From Myxococcota bacterium (GTDB taxonomy: Bacteria > Myxococcota_A > UBA796 > JAFGLY01), in NCBI GenBank assembly GCA_024276675.1, contig JAJRWT010000031.1, forward strand, positions 1 through 59,012: a stretch of 59,012 nt of DNA. The letters run 5' to 3'. The notes below the pieces were generated by a model. The model was given only the letters and a program-made list of their open reading frames with translations. It had not been told where the DNA came from and ran no database searches. Of this stretch, positions 37,556 through 46,937 are shown piece after piece. The translations under genes and the position numbers were made by a program. The first letter of the stretch is position 1. Each line of letters begins with the position of its first letter.

Positions 37556-38080
37556 ATGAGCATCCTCACCAGAAATGAGATTCTCAAGGAGATCGACACA
37601 GGGAACATCGTGATCGAGCCGTTCGACGAAGCCATGGTGGGTCCGGCCTCGGTGGACCTCCACCTGGGCAACAGCTTTCGCATCTTCAAGGCTACCCGGC
37701 GCAACGTGAGAATCGACCACGGCGCCGACTACCGCGACATGAGCGAAAAGCTGATCATCTCACCCGGTGAGCACATGCTGCTCATGCCCGGCGAAACCAT
37801 CCTGGGCCTGACCCTGGAACGTGTCTCCCTTTGCTCCACCATCTGTGGCTGGCTGGAGGGCCGCAGCCGTTTCGCTCGAACCGGCCTGTTGGTGCATATC
37901 TCCGCCAGCTTCATGCAGCCTGGAATCCAGAACCACCAGGTCCTAGAGATGAGCAACTTCGGCCCCAACCCGCTGGAGTTGTACCCGGGCACCGCGGTCT
38001 GCCAGTTCATCTTCCAGAGAACCCTGGGCGAGGCCACCTACGACGGTCGCTACCAGCACCAGTCCCTGGACGACTGGTAG
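37556..38080 (+). CDS. dcd: dCTP deaminase family protein
   Basis: 174 residues with the dCTP deaminase/dUTPase trimer fold: ASVDLHLGN near residue 33, GRSRFARTGLLVH in place of the classical GRSSLARLGL, and QVLEMSNFGP carrying the catalytic Glu. The IDPGW segment of E. coli Dcd is MQPGI here, a form I recall from other bacterial family members. Deamination of dCTP to dUTP is expected, though a bifunctional or regulatory role is possible. I chose ATG 37556 (GGAAGG upstream) over 37487. It stands alone between divergent and convergent neighbours. Confidence 0.85.
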   Translation: MSILTRNEILKEIDTGNIVIEPFDEAMVGPASVDLHLGNSFRIFKATRRNVRIDHGADYRDMSEKLIISPGEHMLLMPGETILGLTLERVSLCSTICGWLEGRSRFARTGLLVHISASFMQPGIQNHQVLEMSNFGPNPLELYPGTAVCQFIFQRTLGEATYDGRYQHQSLDDW

Positions 38081-38183
38081 ACCGGGCCCGCCCTGCCCTC
38101 TGCACGACCCCCAGGGTCCTGGAAAGAACGACTCCACGGTACCGAGGCAGCCGCCGACCCCATGGCAGGCACCCTCTTGGAAC

Positions 38184-40712
38184 CTATAGTTGTTCCTTCT
38201 CTTCCAGGCAGATGGCAGGGTGGCTCCTCCTGTTGGCCAGGATGCCCGCCGCCGCCAGGATCCAGCACCACCCCAGGGCCCCGGTTCCGGAGGCGCAGGA
38301 GCAGCCGCCCCCGGAGTCGGTCCCCAGCCCGGTCTCTGCTCCGGATGGCAGATGGGCCTCGCCGCTGTCGGGCTCGGTCCAGCAATCACCTTCGACCGGC
38401 ACCAGGATCGAAGCATCCAGGTCGGGTACTCCGCCCACCAGCAGCTCCCCGCCCTGGACGACGTGGGCGGCACCGTTGAAGATGTCTTCCATGCAGAGAC
38501 CATCGTCCAGCCAGTCCGCCACGTCCAGATTCACGTCCTGGGTGGCGCCTTCGCCGTCCCAGCGCCTGTTCATCACCACCAGCGCGGAATCCTGGAGATC
38601 GCCGTACCTGATGAAAGCGTAGACGCGAGCCTGGTCGTCCGCGAGAACGGTCTGAACGCCTCCGTCGCGGAACACCGGGAACAGATCCCGCATGCGGCCC
38701 AGGAGCTGAAAGTGCGACAACAGTTCCGTGTCGGGGGAAAATCCCAGGTCTGCCCATGGATATGGGGCGCGGTTGTAGGGATCGCTCTGCCAGGTGCCCC
38801 CATCCCAGGCGCCAGGGGCGTCCAGGCCCACCTCGTCGCCATAGTAGATGACTGGACTCCCCGGGTAGGCAAACTGGAACAGACTTGCGAAGATCAACTT
38901 GCGCCTGGCCATGTCGGCGTCGTCGCCGGAGATCTTCTGCAGCAGGAACAGGATCCTGTTCACGTCGTGGCTGCCAAGGGGGTTCCATGCCGCCTTCCAG
39001 GCCTGGGAGGGGTAGTCTTCCTGGATGGACTTCAAGCGCAGGTCCAGCAGGCTCTCGCTGATGGAGTTGATCTCGCCGCTCATCCAGGGGTTGCTCTGGG
39101 CATCCTGGAAAGCATCGCCCTGGCAGTTGTACTCGGAACAGGGAACGCAGCCATCCCCGCTGCACGAGTCGAACATCCAGTCCAGGACCGCGGATCTGAA
39201 GCGGTAGTTGGTCACCGAGTGCCACTCATCGCCCAGGAGATTGGCGCTGGCGTCGTCCCATTCCTCCCCCACCACCAGGGCCTGCTGGTCCACCGAGCCC
39301 AGGGCTGCCCTGAAGTCTTCCCAGAAGGTGTTGCCGGGCTCCACGCCCATGCCGCCGTCCACCTGGGCCGCCACGTCCAGGCGCCAGCCGGAGATGCCCC
39401 GGGAGATCCAGTAGGGCCCCACGGAGTCGGTGCCCTGGGCCAGGAAGAGGTCACGAACCAGCTCCGAGCTGGAATCGAGCTTGGGAATATGGAAGTAGCC
39501 GCCCCAGGCTTCGTAGGTACCCCCGTCGCACAACGCGAGGGAACCGTCCGAGAAACGGGCGGGCGTGCCGATATCGGGGATGAAGAACATGTCCCGGTAG
39601 GATGAGTGGCGGGATTCGCAGGCGCCCGAATAGTCGTTGCCGCCTGGTGCATCGGGGCTGGTGAGTTGGCCTTTGGAATCATAGCGGGAGTAGAGGTCGA
39701 AGTACTGGCTGTCGGCCGACATGTGGTTGAACACGCCGTCCAGGATCAACTTCAAGCCCAGTTGGTCGGCTCCGGCCACCAGTTCCGAGAAGGCGTCTTC
39801 TCCGCCGAGCTGCTGGTCGATGCGAAAGTAGTCCTGTGGATCGTAGCGGTGGTTGGTGACGGAGTGGAACACGGGATTCAGGTAGATGGCATCCACGCCC
39901 AGGTCCGCCAGGTAGCCGAGCTTTTCGGTGACCCCCAGCAGGTCACCCCCGAAAAAACAGACCGCCCTCTCCATGTCAGCGCCCAGGCATTCTTCCGGAG
40001 GCAGGTCGCCCCAGTCGCTCCAGTCCATGTAGGAGGGGGTTTCGCCGTAGAACCAGGTGTCTTCCTGTTCCTGGTCGTCGGAGGGCTCGCCGTTGCGGAA
40101 GCGGTCGGGGAAGATCTGGTAGATCACGGCGCCCACGGCCCATTCGGGCACTTCCAGGTCCGAGGCGTAGACGGAGACCTGGAAGCTGCGGCTGTCGTCC
40201 CACCGCTCCACCGCCTCGCCCGTTCCACCCCCGTAGAACTGGGTGTCGTCGTCCACGTACCAGGCGAGGGCCTGCTCACCACCGGCATCGTCGTTCAACT
40301 CGAACAAGTAGTAGAGTACCGTGGGGTCCTGGGGAATGGGCAGGTCCACCCCCCAGTAGCTCAGGTCGCCCAACTGGGAATCGCTGCCAGACAGGTCCTG
40401 GGCCATGTCAAGCCAGGTCTCCTGGTCGTACCTGTCGTCCCACACCCGCAGCCGCACAGCGCTCAGATCCCCTGCACAGGTCTGCAAGCGGATGTGAACG
40501 GTCCCCTGGCTGGCGGACACGGCGCCCTGTGGGAGCCTGAAGGTCTGGGAAAAGGAGTCGTGCACCACGGCCGACAGTTGGATGGAGGCGTCCAGCGATG
40601 CGCCGTCGCAGACGGCTCCATGGGCGGCAACGGGCATCGCCGCGTGGAGAGCCGCTGCCCAGAGACACAAGCGGATCACGCTTGAATGAACCGTGGGTAC
40701 GGAGTCGAACAT
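38184..40712 (-). CDS. Secreted GH13 alpha-amylase-family glycoside hydrolase
   Basis: 842 residues. The signal peptide ends near ALHAAMPVAAHG. Residues 35-185 form a beta-rich N-terminal domain as in neopullulanase/cyclomaltodextrinase types. The barrel has all four GH13 regions: DGVFNH (I), GWRLDVAAQ with the nucleophile Asp (II), GEEW acid/base (III) and LGSHDV (IV). It should cut alpha-1,4 glucans. The C-terminus has a Cys-rich GGGCSCAS, a hydrophobic helix and NRRS like MYXO-CTERM, but 12 further residues (ending EKEQL) follow, which is odd for that signal. ATG 40712 has GGGGGAAG upstream. Confidence 0.88.
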   Translation of the reverse strand: MFDSVPTVHSSVIRLCLWAAALHAAMPVAAHGAVCDGASLDASIQLSAVVHDSFSQTFRLPQGAVSASQGTVHIRLQTCAGDLSAVRLRVWDDRYDQETWLDMAQDLSGSDSQLGDLSYWGVDLPIPQDPTVLYYLFELNDDAGGEQALAWYVDDDTQFYGGGTGEAVERWDDSRSFQVSVYASDLEVPEWAVGAVIYQIFPDRFRNGEPSDDQEQEDTWFYGETPSYMDWSDWGDLPPEECLGADMERAVCFFGGDLLGVTEKLGYLADLGVDAIYLNPVFHSVTNHRYDPQDYFRIDQQLGGEDAFSELVAGADQLGLKLILDGVFNHMSADSQYFDLYSRYDSKGQLTSPDAPGGNDYSGACESRHSSYRDMFFIPDIGTPARFSDGSLALCDGGTYEAWGGYFHIPKLDSSSELVRDLFLAQGTDSVGPYWISRGISGWRLDVAAQVDGGMGVEPGNTFWEDFRAALGSVDQQALVVGEEWDDASANLLGDEWHSVTNYRFRSAVLDWMFDSCSGDGCVPCSEYNCQGDAFQDAQSNPWMSGEINSISESLLDLRLKSIQEDYPSQAWKAAWNPLGSHDVNRILFLLQKISGDDADMARRKLIFASLFQFAYPGSPVIYYGDEVGLDAPGAWDGGTWQSDPYNRAPYPWADLGFSPDTELLSHFQLLGRMRDLFPVFRDGGVQTVLADDQARVYAFIRYGDLQDSALVVMNRRWDGEGATQDVNLDVADWLDDGLCMEDIFNGAAHVVQGGELLVGGVPDLDASILVPVEGDCWTEPDSGEAHLPSGAETGLGTDSGGGCSCASGTGALGWCWILAAAGILANRRSHPAICLEEKEQL

Positions 40713-40958
40713 GGAGACGCTTCCCCCCAGGGCACTACAAAGCCCTGGTGAAGGCGGCAAAGCACTGTACCATCAATAACCACCCGGACACCCGAGTTGG
40801 AAACATAAACCATGTTCACATGGAACTCCAGGACTACTCCCGATTTCCACCAGGTTTCGCGTGCCCCGGGTGGGAAAAATGTGTGGTGGACACGAGATCC
40901 AGGGTGTTACTATCCATCCCGCAAGGCAGGGCACAATGGCCTCTCGGGGGAAAAACAC

Positions 40959-41255
40959 ATGCCAGGTCCCACCATAGCATAACCCAGCACGTTCCTCGCC
41001 ACTGGAATCACCGGGCGACGCCCACCGCCAATCCACTCGGCGGCAATCCTTCTTCCCCTGTTTCTGGCCACCTCTCCGGGCTGCGTCGACAAGGCAACCG
41101 ACACCGATTCCCAAGGTCTCTCGCCCGGCTCCACGGGCCTGGAAGACACCAGCCCCGACACTGAAGACAGCACCGCCCCCCTCGACACCGACACCGAGCC
41201 CCCCGACACCGACGCCCCACGCGACCCCCACCTCTGGCGAGTACACTTCAACAGC
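40959..41255 (+). other. In-frame 5' extension of the next gene: lipoprotein signal and Asp/Thr linker, with a stop at codon 8
   Basis: In the same frame as the gene starting at 41256, the upstream sequence codes for RRPPP, a hydrophobic stretch (AAILLPLFLATS), a lipobox-like PGC, and a linker rich in Asp, Thr and Pro (DTDTEPPDTDAP) that runs straight into the hydrolase. This is the standard front of lipoproteins here. Yet there is no ATG, GTG or TTG between the TAA at 40980-40982 and GTG 41256. ATG 40959 with GGGGGAAAAA upstream lies in frame but seven codons before that TAA. Confidence 0.6.
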
Positions 41256-42632
41256 GTGGAGGGCGTGGTCTCGGCCCTGAACTCGGTGCAGGGGGGACCG
41301 GCCCCCTTGAACGACGGCGATGCCGACCTGACCGACCTGTACAAGCAAGCCGGCATACCCATGGTCAGAGTGCCCGTGGGCGACGGCCCCGACTACTCCC
41401 TGGCAGGTATCTTCCCCGACGCCGACGCCGATCCCGATGACCCGAACTCCTACGACTTCGAAAACATCGACCGGGTCATAGAAGCCATCTTCAACGCCAA
41501 CGCCACCCCCCTCTGGGAAGCCACCTACGACATCGGCGACACCGACCGCTGGGAGGGGTGCAGCCACAGCGGCAGCGCGGTACACGACCCCGACAAGTGG
41601 AGCCTGGTGATCAAACACGTGCTCATGCACTTCAACGAAGGCTGGGCCGACGGCCACGAGTGGAACGTGCTCCATGTCGAGTTCATAAACGAGCCCTTCA
41701 AGTCGGGCGTCTACATGCGAGAACTCTACCAGGACTGCTGGGCTGCATACCAGGCACTGGCCGAAGCCGTGACCAGCTACAACGCCGAGTACGGGCGTGA
41801 GGTGAAGGTCTACGGCTTCGCCAACCCGGTGGAGGTCCTGGACAAACCCGTGGATTTCACCGACGATCTCTGGCTGATGCAGGACTTCCTCTCCTTCGTG
41901 GCCGCCGGTGGAATCCAACTGGACGGCTACACCTTCCACGCCTACAAGGACCCGGAAGACCAGCGCACCGCCGCGTTGGTCATCAAGTCCTACCTGGACG
42001 ACGCCGGTTTCTCCACGATACCCATCTGGGCAACCGAGTGGAACTCCCACGGAGCGCACGCCTCCAAACCCATGGACTGGCGCAGCGCCTTCATCGGCGC
42101 GCACAACGTCCAGACCAAGATCCTGTGGCAGGGCCTGCTGGACGGGGCTTTCGTGTTCCGCGCCAACCAGCGCACCCTGGTACCCCACAGCACCGAAACC
42201 TGTGACGACAGCCGCTACATACGCACCGACGGCGTTCCCCGCCCCGCCTACTACACCTGGATGATGTGGGACGACATGGCCCGCTCCACGCCCGTCCGCC
42301 TGGAATCATCCACCGACATGAGCGATACCTCCCTGCTGGGGGCAAAATCCGAAAGCGGCGACTCCATGGGAATGTTGATGGCCTACTGGAGGGAGTACTC
42401 CGAATCCATGGCCGACGAACTCCTGCAAAGGGACTACGACATCCTCGTCGACGGCATGGAGCCAGGCACGACCTGGACAGGAGAACTGTATCTCGCGGAT
42501 GAATCCACCGACGGCTATTTCTCGTCAGCCAGCCTGGAACTCCAGGTATCCGACGAAGGTATCCTGACCATACCCGGCACCATCAGGCTATGGACCAGTC
42601 AGTACTGGACATTCCAGAAGACCTCCGGGTAA
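41256..42632 (+). CDS. GH39/GH5-like clan A glycoside hydrolase, probably a lipoprotein
   Basis: 458 residues counted from GTG 41256. The fold reads as a retaining TIM-barrel glycosidase: early VPVGDGPDYS strand, an acid/base motif FINEPFKSG (Asn-Glu-Pro) and a nucleophile region IWATEWNSHG, as in GH39/GH5/GH51 families. A C-terminal beta domain follows. The natural product probably begins upstream with a lipoprotein signal (see 40959-41255), because GTG 41256 has no ribosome binding site and starts inside a conserved strand (LWRVHFNSVEG). Substrate unknown; plant or microbial polysaccharides are plausible given the adjacent amylase. Confidence 0.72.
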   Translation: MEGVVSALNSVQGGPAPLNDGDADLTDLYKQAGIPMVRVPVGDGPDYSLAGIFPDADADPDDPNSYDFENIDRVIEAIFNANATPLWEATYDIGDTDRWEGCSHSGSAVHDPDKWSLVIKHVLMHFNEGWADGHEWNVLHVEFINEPFKSGVYMRELYQDCWAAYQALAEAVTSYNAEYGREVKVYGFANPVEVLDKPVDFTDDLWLMQDFLSFVAAGGIQLDGYTFHAYKDPEDQRTAALVIKSYLDDAGFSTIPIWATEWNSHGAHASKPMDWRSAFIGAHNVQTKILWQGLLDGAFVFRANQRTLVPHSTETCDDSRYIRTDGVPRPAYYTWMMWDDMARSTPVRLESSTDMSDTSLLGAKSESGDSMGMLMAYWREYSESMADELLQRDYDILVDGMEPGTTWTGELYLADESTDGYFSSASLELQVSDEGILTIPGTIRLWTSQYWTFQKTSG

Positions 42633-42731
42633 TCAATTACAGTCCCGCAAGCTCCTCCGGATTGGACCTCCGCCGGCTCGAGCATCCGGGCAGCGAGCAT
42701 TCACAAACTGGAGAACACCCACGGGGGCATG

Positions 42732-42754
42732 GGCACCAGGCAACCACTGGTGCC
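42732..42754 (+). terminator. 8-bp perfect hairpin between two lipoprotein genes
   Basis: GGCACCAG at 42732-42739 pairs with CTGGTGCC at 42747-42754 around a 7-base loop. It lies 100 bp after one stop and 17 bp before the next start, without a T-run. It could end the upstream transcript or mask the downstream ribosome binding region. Confidence 0.4.
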
Positions 42755-42771
42755 TGGAAACAGAGAACACG

Positions 42772-44181
42772 ATGATTCACGATCCAATGAAACCACCAGG
42801 CTCACGAACCAGAGCCCTCCTCCCTGCACCCTTCCCGGCACCAGCCATCGCCTCGCTGTTGATGCTCTCCTGTACGCACACCGCCACCGAGACAGGAGAT
42901 TCATCCGGCAGCGAACCCATCGTCACCACATCGCTGGAAGCAGAGCTTACACTCAGCGAAATCGTACCCACCGTGGTCACCATCGAGTGGAACGTGGACG
43001 GCGCGGAATCCGCGTACGTGGAGTACGGCCTGGACGACCAATACGGCTCGGTACGCCATGTCTCCCCCGATGGCTCCGACAGGATGAGCACCATGATACT
43101 GGGGCTCAAACCTTCTCGGGAGTACCACTTCAGGGCGGTCAACGAATACAGCGACGGACCGGTCTACGGCGAAGACCACAGCCTGACCACCGGAGCCACT
43201 CCATCCGATCTCACGAGTACCACCGTTCAAACCTTCGACGAAAGCCAACTGGAAGACGGCTTCTTCATCACCGCCACCATGCCCGGTGGCCCGGTGATAC
43301 TCGACCACGACGGCGACTTCGTCTGGTGGTACACAGGCCAGGGCTCAACGGGCTGCAACCGGGCCTACATGGACCCGGATGGCGATTCCATCTGGTTCAA
43401 CCAGACCAAAGAAGCCGAAGAGGGCTTCGCCTCCGTGGTCCACATGTCCATGGACGGCACCAAGCTGGAAGTCATCAACACCCCCGGAGCCCACCTGGAT
43501 TTCGTGCTCCTGCCCGATCACACCATCGCCTATCAATCCTACGACCCCAAAGACATCGAGGGCACCGAGATCATGGGCGAAAAGATCATGGAAACAAGCC
43601 CCGACGGCACCACCACCGAGGTCTGGTCCTTCTGGGATCACTTCGAACTGGAACCGGGCACCCTGGAAGACGGCAACAACGAAATCCACGCCAACTGCCT
43701 GGACTACAACGTGGAAGACGACACCTACACCATAGGGTACTTCTGGTTGAGCACCATAATGAAGATCGACCGCTCCACCGGCGAACCACTGTGGGTCATG
43801 GGCGGAGACCTGGGCGAAATGGAGTTGACCGCCGGGGACCGATCATTCATCAACCAGCACCAGTTCTACGAGACCGAAACCGGGCTCGTGGTCTTCGACA
43901 ACGGTCCCCAGGAGGAATCCCTATCGCGTGCGGTTCACTACACCATGGACCTGGACTCCGACGAATACGCCGAAGACTGGGCCTACTCCGCCGGTCTGTT
44001 CGTTCCCGTGTTGGGATCGGTAGACCCCCTCCCCAACGGGAACATACTCATCTCGTGGGGCTTCTCCGGCCAGATGGACGAAATCTCACCCGACCTGGAG
44101 TTGCTCTGGCAGTTGAACACCGACCTGGGGAACACCATGGGCTATGCCCAGTACCTATCGTCGTTATACCCGGAAGAGTAG
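42772..44181 (+). CDS. Arylsulfotransferase (ASST)-like lipoprotein
   Basis: 469 residues with a lipoprotein signal (IASLLMLSC, Cys near 34) and a short acidic Thr/Ser linker. A fibronectin type III-like domain (about 55-140: VVTIEWNVDGAESAYVEYG) comes next, then a propeller with arylsulfotransferase motifs: LDHDGDFVWWYTG, NEIHANCLDYN, STIMKIDRSTGEPLWVMGG and FINQHQFYETETG, the His residues being candidates for the catalytic position. ASST enzymes move sulfate between phenolic compounds; proteins of this subgroup may have other roles. Start ATG 42772 or 42787; both give the same signal. Confidence 0.78.
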   Translation: MIHDPMKPPGSRTRALLPAPFPAPAIASLLMLSCTHTATETGDSSGSEPIVTTSLEAELTLSEIVPTVVTIEWNVDGAESAYVEYGLDDQYGSVRHVSPDGSDRMSTMILGLKPSREYHFRAVNEYSDGPVYGEDHSLTTGATPSDLTSTTVQTFDESQLEDGFFITATMPGGPVILDHDGDFVWWYTGQGSTGCNRAYMDPDGDSIWFNQTKEAEEGFASVVHMSMDGTKLEVINTPGAHLDFVLLPDHTIAYQSYDPKDIEGTEIMGEKIMETSPDGTTTEVWSFWDHFELEPGTLEDGNNEIHANCLDYNVEDDTYTIGYFWLSTIMKIDRSTGEPLWVMGGDLGEMELTAGDRSFINQHQFYETETGLVVFDNGPQEESLSRAVHYTMDLDSDEYAEDWAYSAGLFVPVLGSVDPLPNGNILISWGFSGQMDEISPDLELLWQLNTDLGNTMGYAQYLSSLYPEE

Positions 44182-44191
44182 CACCACGACG

Positions 44192-44207
44192 AACGCCCCT
44201 GGGCGTT
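44192..44207 (+). terminator. Short 7-bp hairpin after the ASST-like gene
   Basis: AACGCCC and GGGCGTT flank two bases just after the stop at 44181 and before ATG 44243. There is no T-run; a weak terminator at best. Confidence 0.3.
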
Positions 44208-44242
44208 GAAGCGCAGAACCCGGTCCAAGGTCCCAGTAACAC

Positions 44243-46111
44243 ATGGAACAAGGCAATGGCTCCGACAACGCTGGCAGCTCCGGTGGCCCCACCAGGGCCG
44301 GCGCGGCGGACTGGGAATTCGCGGGTTGGGGCAGCGCCCGCAAGATCCTGGACCTGGAGACCCTGCCCACGAAGGGCGGCACTCGACCCAAGCTTGGGGT
44401 GCTGGCCTCAACCGCCATCTGCGGCAACGACATCACCTCGAGCTGTCTGTATGTCTCGGCCCTCTGTGCGGCCCAGGCCGGGCGCTATGCTCCCATCGCC
44501 CTGGGGATCGTGGCGGCCGTGCTCTACCTGTTTCGCCGCGTGTACGCCGAAGTGGGCAGCGCCCTCCCCCTGAACGGCGGCACGTACACGGTCCTGCTGA
44601 ACACCACCAACAAGAAGCTGGCAGCCGGGGCGGCCTGCCTGACCCTGCTCTCCTACATGGCAACCGCCGTCATCAGCGCCGGCGAAGCCATGCACTACGC
44701 CAGCAACCTGCTGCCCACGCTGCCCGTATTCCAGGCCACCATCGGGCTGCTGGTCTTCTTCGCCGTGCTGAACCTCATCGGCATAAGCGAATCCGCCGTC
44801 GTGGCAATCGGGATCTTCGCCCTCCACATGCTCACCCTCATGGTGCTGTCGGTGGCCGGCATCACCGCCGTCATCCAGGATCCCTCGCTCCTGGCCGCCA
44901 ACTGGGCCGAGCCATCTCCCCAGGGCCTCCTCCACGCGCTCTTCTTCGGATTCGCCGCCGCCATGCTGGGGATCAGCGGTTTCGAAAGCTCTGCCAACTT
45001 CATCGAGGAACAAAAGCCCGGTGTCTTTCCCAAGACGCTCCGCAACATGTGGCTGGCGGTGGCCGTTTTCAACCCCCTCCTCAGCCTGCTGTCGCTGGGA
45101 CTCCTGCCCCTGGCCTCCATACAGGAAGTCCCCCCCGACCTGCTGGCCCAGATGGGCGAACGCTCGCTGGGCAGCGTCCTGGGAGCCTGGGTGAGCCTGG
45201 ACGCCGTGCTGGTGCTGTCCGGGGCCGTACTCACCTCGTTCGTGGGGGTCACGGGGCTCATGCGGCGGATGGCCCTGGATCGCTGCCTTCCCCAGGTGCT
45301 CCTGGCCAGAAACCGCCGCCGTGGCACCAACCACTGGATCATCCTGGCTTTTCTGCTCGTGTCCATCTCCATCCTGGTGGTGACCGGCGGCAACGTGGCC
45401 ACCCTGGCCGGGGTCTACACTCTCTCGTTTCTGGCCGTCATGGCTCTCTTCGCCATCGGCAACATCCTGCTCAAGTTGAAGCGCGCCCGCCTGCCGCGAA
45501 CATCCAGGGCAAGTTGGCCGGCGGTGATCCTGGCCTTCCTGGCGGTGGTCCTTGGCCTCGTGGGCAACGTGCTCATGGACCCCGCCTACGTCAGGGTCTT
45601 CGCCGTCTACTTCGCCATCACCGCCAGCGTCATCGCCATAATGTTCCTTCGGATTCAACTCCTGAAGGCCGTACTCTTCGTGGTGAGGGCCATGGTGGAA
45701 AGGGCGTTGGCCTTCAACCGGAGCGTCCACGACGTAGTTCGCCGGCACATCACCCAGATCCGCAGCCAGAGCGTGATCTACTTCGCCAAGGGAGACGACC
45801 CCGCCGAGTTGAACCGTGCCGCCCTCTACGTAATGGAAAACGAGCAGACCAACAGGATGATCGTCGTACACGCCTTTGAACGTGAGCAAGACATCCCCTC
45901 CACCCTTGCCCACCACCTGGTGGAAATCGACCACCTCTACCCCAACCTGCGCATCGACTTCATGGCGGTGAAGGGCAGTTTTGGCCCCGACTTCATCGAA
46001 GCCCTCTCCAGGCGTCTGGGGGTTCCGCGCAACTACATGTTCATCGGAACACCCGGAGACCGCTTCCCCCACCGCATCGAAACGCTGGGGGGCGTGCGGG
46101 TGATCCTGTAG
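44243..46111 (+). CDS. APC-superfamily amino acid permease with C-terminal cytosolic domain
   Basis: 622 residues with about 12 membrane helices from residue 50 to 480. The start shows the APC signature around ASTAICGNDITSSCLYVSAL, followed by LPLNGGTYTVLLN and GISGFESSANFIEEQKPGVFPKTLRNM, all typical of APC amino acid/polyamine transporters. After residue 500 there is a soluble domain of about 120 residues (SVIYFAKGDDPAELNRAALYVMENEQ) resembling a universal-stress-like fold, probably regulatory. The substrate is not readable. This is the last gene of ordinary chromosomal character before the accessory region. Confidence 0.85.
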   Translation: MEQGNGSDNAGSSGGPTRAGAADWEFAGWGSARKILDLETLPTKGGTRPKLGVLASTAICGNDITSSCLYVSALCAAQAGRYAPIALGIVAAVLYLFRRVYAEVGSALPLNGGTYTVLLNTTNKKLAAGAACLTLLSYMATAVISAGEAMHYASNLLPTLPVFQATIGLLVFFAVLNLIGISESAVVAIGIFALHMLTLMVLSVAGITAVIQDPSLLAANWAEPSPQGLLHALFFGFAAAMLGISGFESSANFIEEQKPGVFPKTLRNMWLAVAVFNPLLSLLSLGLLPLASIQEVPPDLLAQMGERSLGSVLGAWVSLDAVLVLSGAVLTSFVGVTGLMRRMALDRCLPQVLLARNRRRGTNHWIILAFLLVSISILVVTGGNVATLAGVYTLSFLAVMALFAIGNILLKLKRARLPRTSRASWPAVILAFLAVVLGLVGNVLMDPAYVRVFAVYFAITASVIAIMFLRIQLLKAVLFVVRAMVERALAFNRSVHDVVRRHITQIRSQSVIYFAKGDDPAELNRAALYVMENEQTNRMIVVHAFEREQDIPSTLAHHLVEIDHLYPNLRIDFMAVKGSFGPDFIEALSRRLGVPRNYMFIGTPGDRFPHRIETLGGVRVIL

Positions 46112-46202
46112 GGGACTCGCGGCGCCCTGTCGTGACAACGGGAAGCGGAGGCTTTTCCGTCCACGAACCAGGTGCTATGATTACGCGTGGCGCACGGACA
46201 GC

Positions 46203-46936
46203 AGAACCAACGGCGCGGGTTCTCCCTTCCTCGTTTCTGGACGTACCTTGGTGGCCTTCCGTCGGCCACGCCTGTTCACCACCCGTCGAGTGGAGGGGGT
46301 GCCCGACGGCTCCAAGCCCTTCACCGTGGCGTTGCACACGAGCTGGAGCCACCGGCCCGAGGCGCCCTGCTTCCGCCTGGTCCTGCCGCTCGCCCGCCCG
46401 GTGCCTGGTCCTCGCTGGGGAGAGGCGTGGTCGCTGGCCGTCCAGGCGCTGGGCCTGCCCGTCGATCGCGCCTGCTCCAACGCAAACCGGCGCTACCTGC
46501 TGCCCGCTCGGCCTCGGGAGGAGGCGCCGGTGGTCGCCGAGGTGCGCGCGACCGACCTGGCCCTCGACCTGCTGCCACTGCTGCCGGCTCCCGCGGATTC
46601 GAGCGCGGTGCCAAGGCGCCGCGTCGTCGTGCCCCTCCACCGCGTCGACCGGGCCGTGATCCGCCGGATGGCCCTGGACCCCGCCGCCCGGCGTCGGCTC
46701 GCGGACAGCTTGGGCGCCGTCGTCCGGGGATCCGGCCGATCCGAGCGCGCCGAGGGCATCCCCTGCCCCGGCTGCGGCCGGGCTTCTGCGCTGGCCTGGT
46801 CCCCGAGCGCGTCGATCGGTCGCTCCAGACGAGGATCGGCCCGCTGCTGCACGAGCTGGGCTGCGCCAAGGTCCGCGTCCGCCGGGAGGTGCGGCGGGTG
46901 TGGGTGTGGGAGCCGCCGGCCCTGGAGGAGAAATAA
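46203..46936 (+). pseudogene. Remnant of a plasmid/phage replication protein (primase-like), internally deleted
   Basis: Frame one, open from before 46203 (TTG 46248 is a possible start), reads like the primase part of mobile-element replication proteins: PFTVALHTSWSHRPEAPCFRLVLPLARP, DRACSNANRRYLLPARP, and a zinc-type CPGCGRAS near 46760-46790. From there the sense shifts to another frame, which gives LVPERVDRSLQTRIGPLLHELG and VRVRREVRRVWVWEPP up to the TAA at 46936. That piece looks like the winged-helix end of VapE-type primase-helicases. Either a frameshift or an internal deletion joined the two ends. No helicase motifs remain, so it is not functional as a replication protein. Confidence 0.45.
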
Positions 46937-46937
46937 T

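Noticed and set aside
40773..42188. 471-codon open frame opposite the GH39-like gene
   Set aside because: Low-complexity Val/Gly/His product; the sense gene shows NEP and TEW catalytic motifs.
44206..45879. 557-codon alternative frame overlapping the APC permease
   Set aside because: Arg/His/Gly-rich and without hydrophobic pattern, a frame shadow of the permease.
44408..46138. 576-codon open frame opposite the APC permease
   Set aside because: His/Gln/Gly-rich shadow; the sense product has 12 membrane helices.
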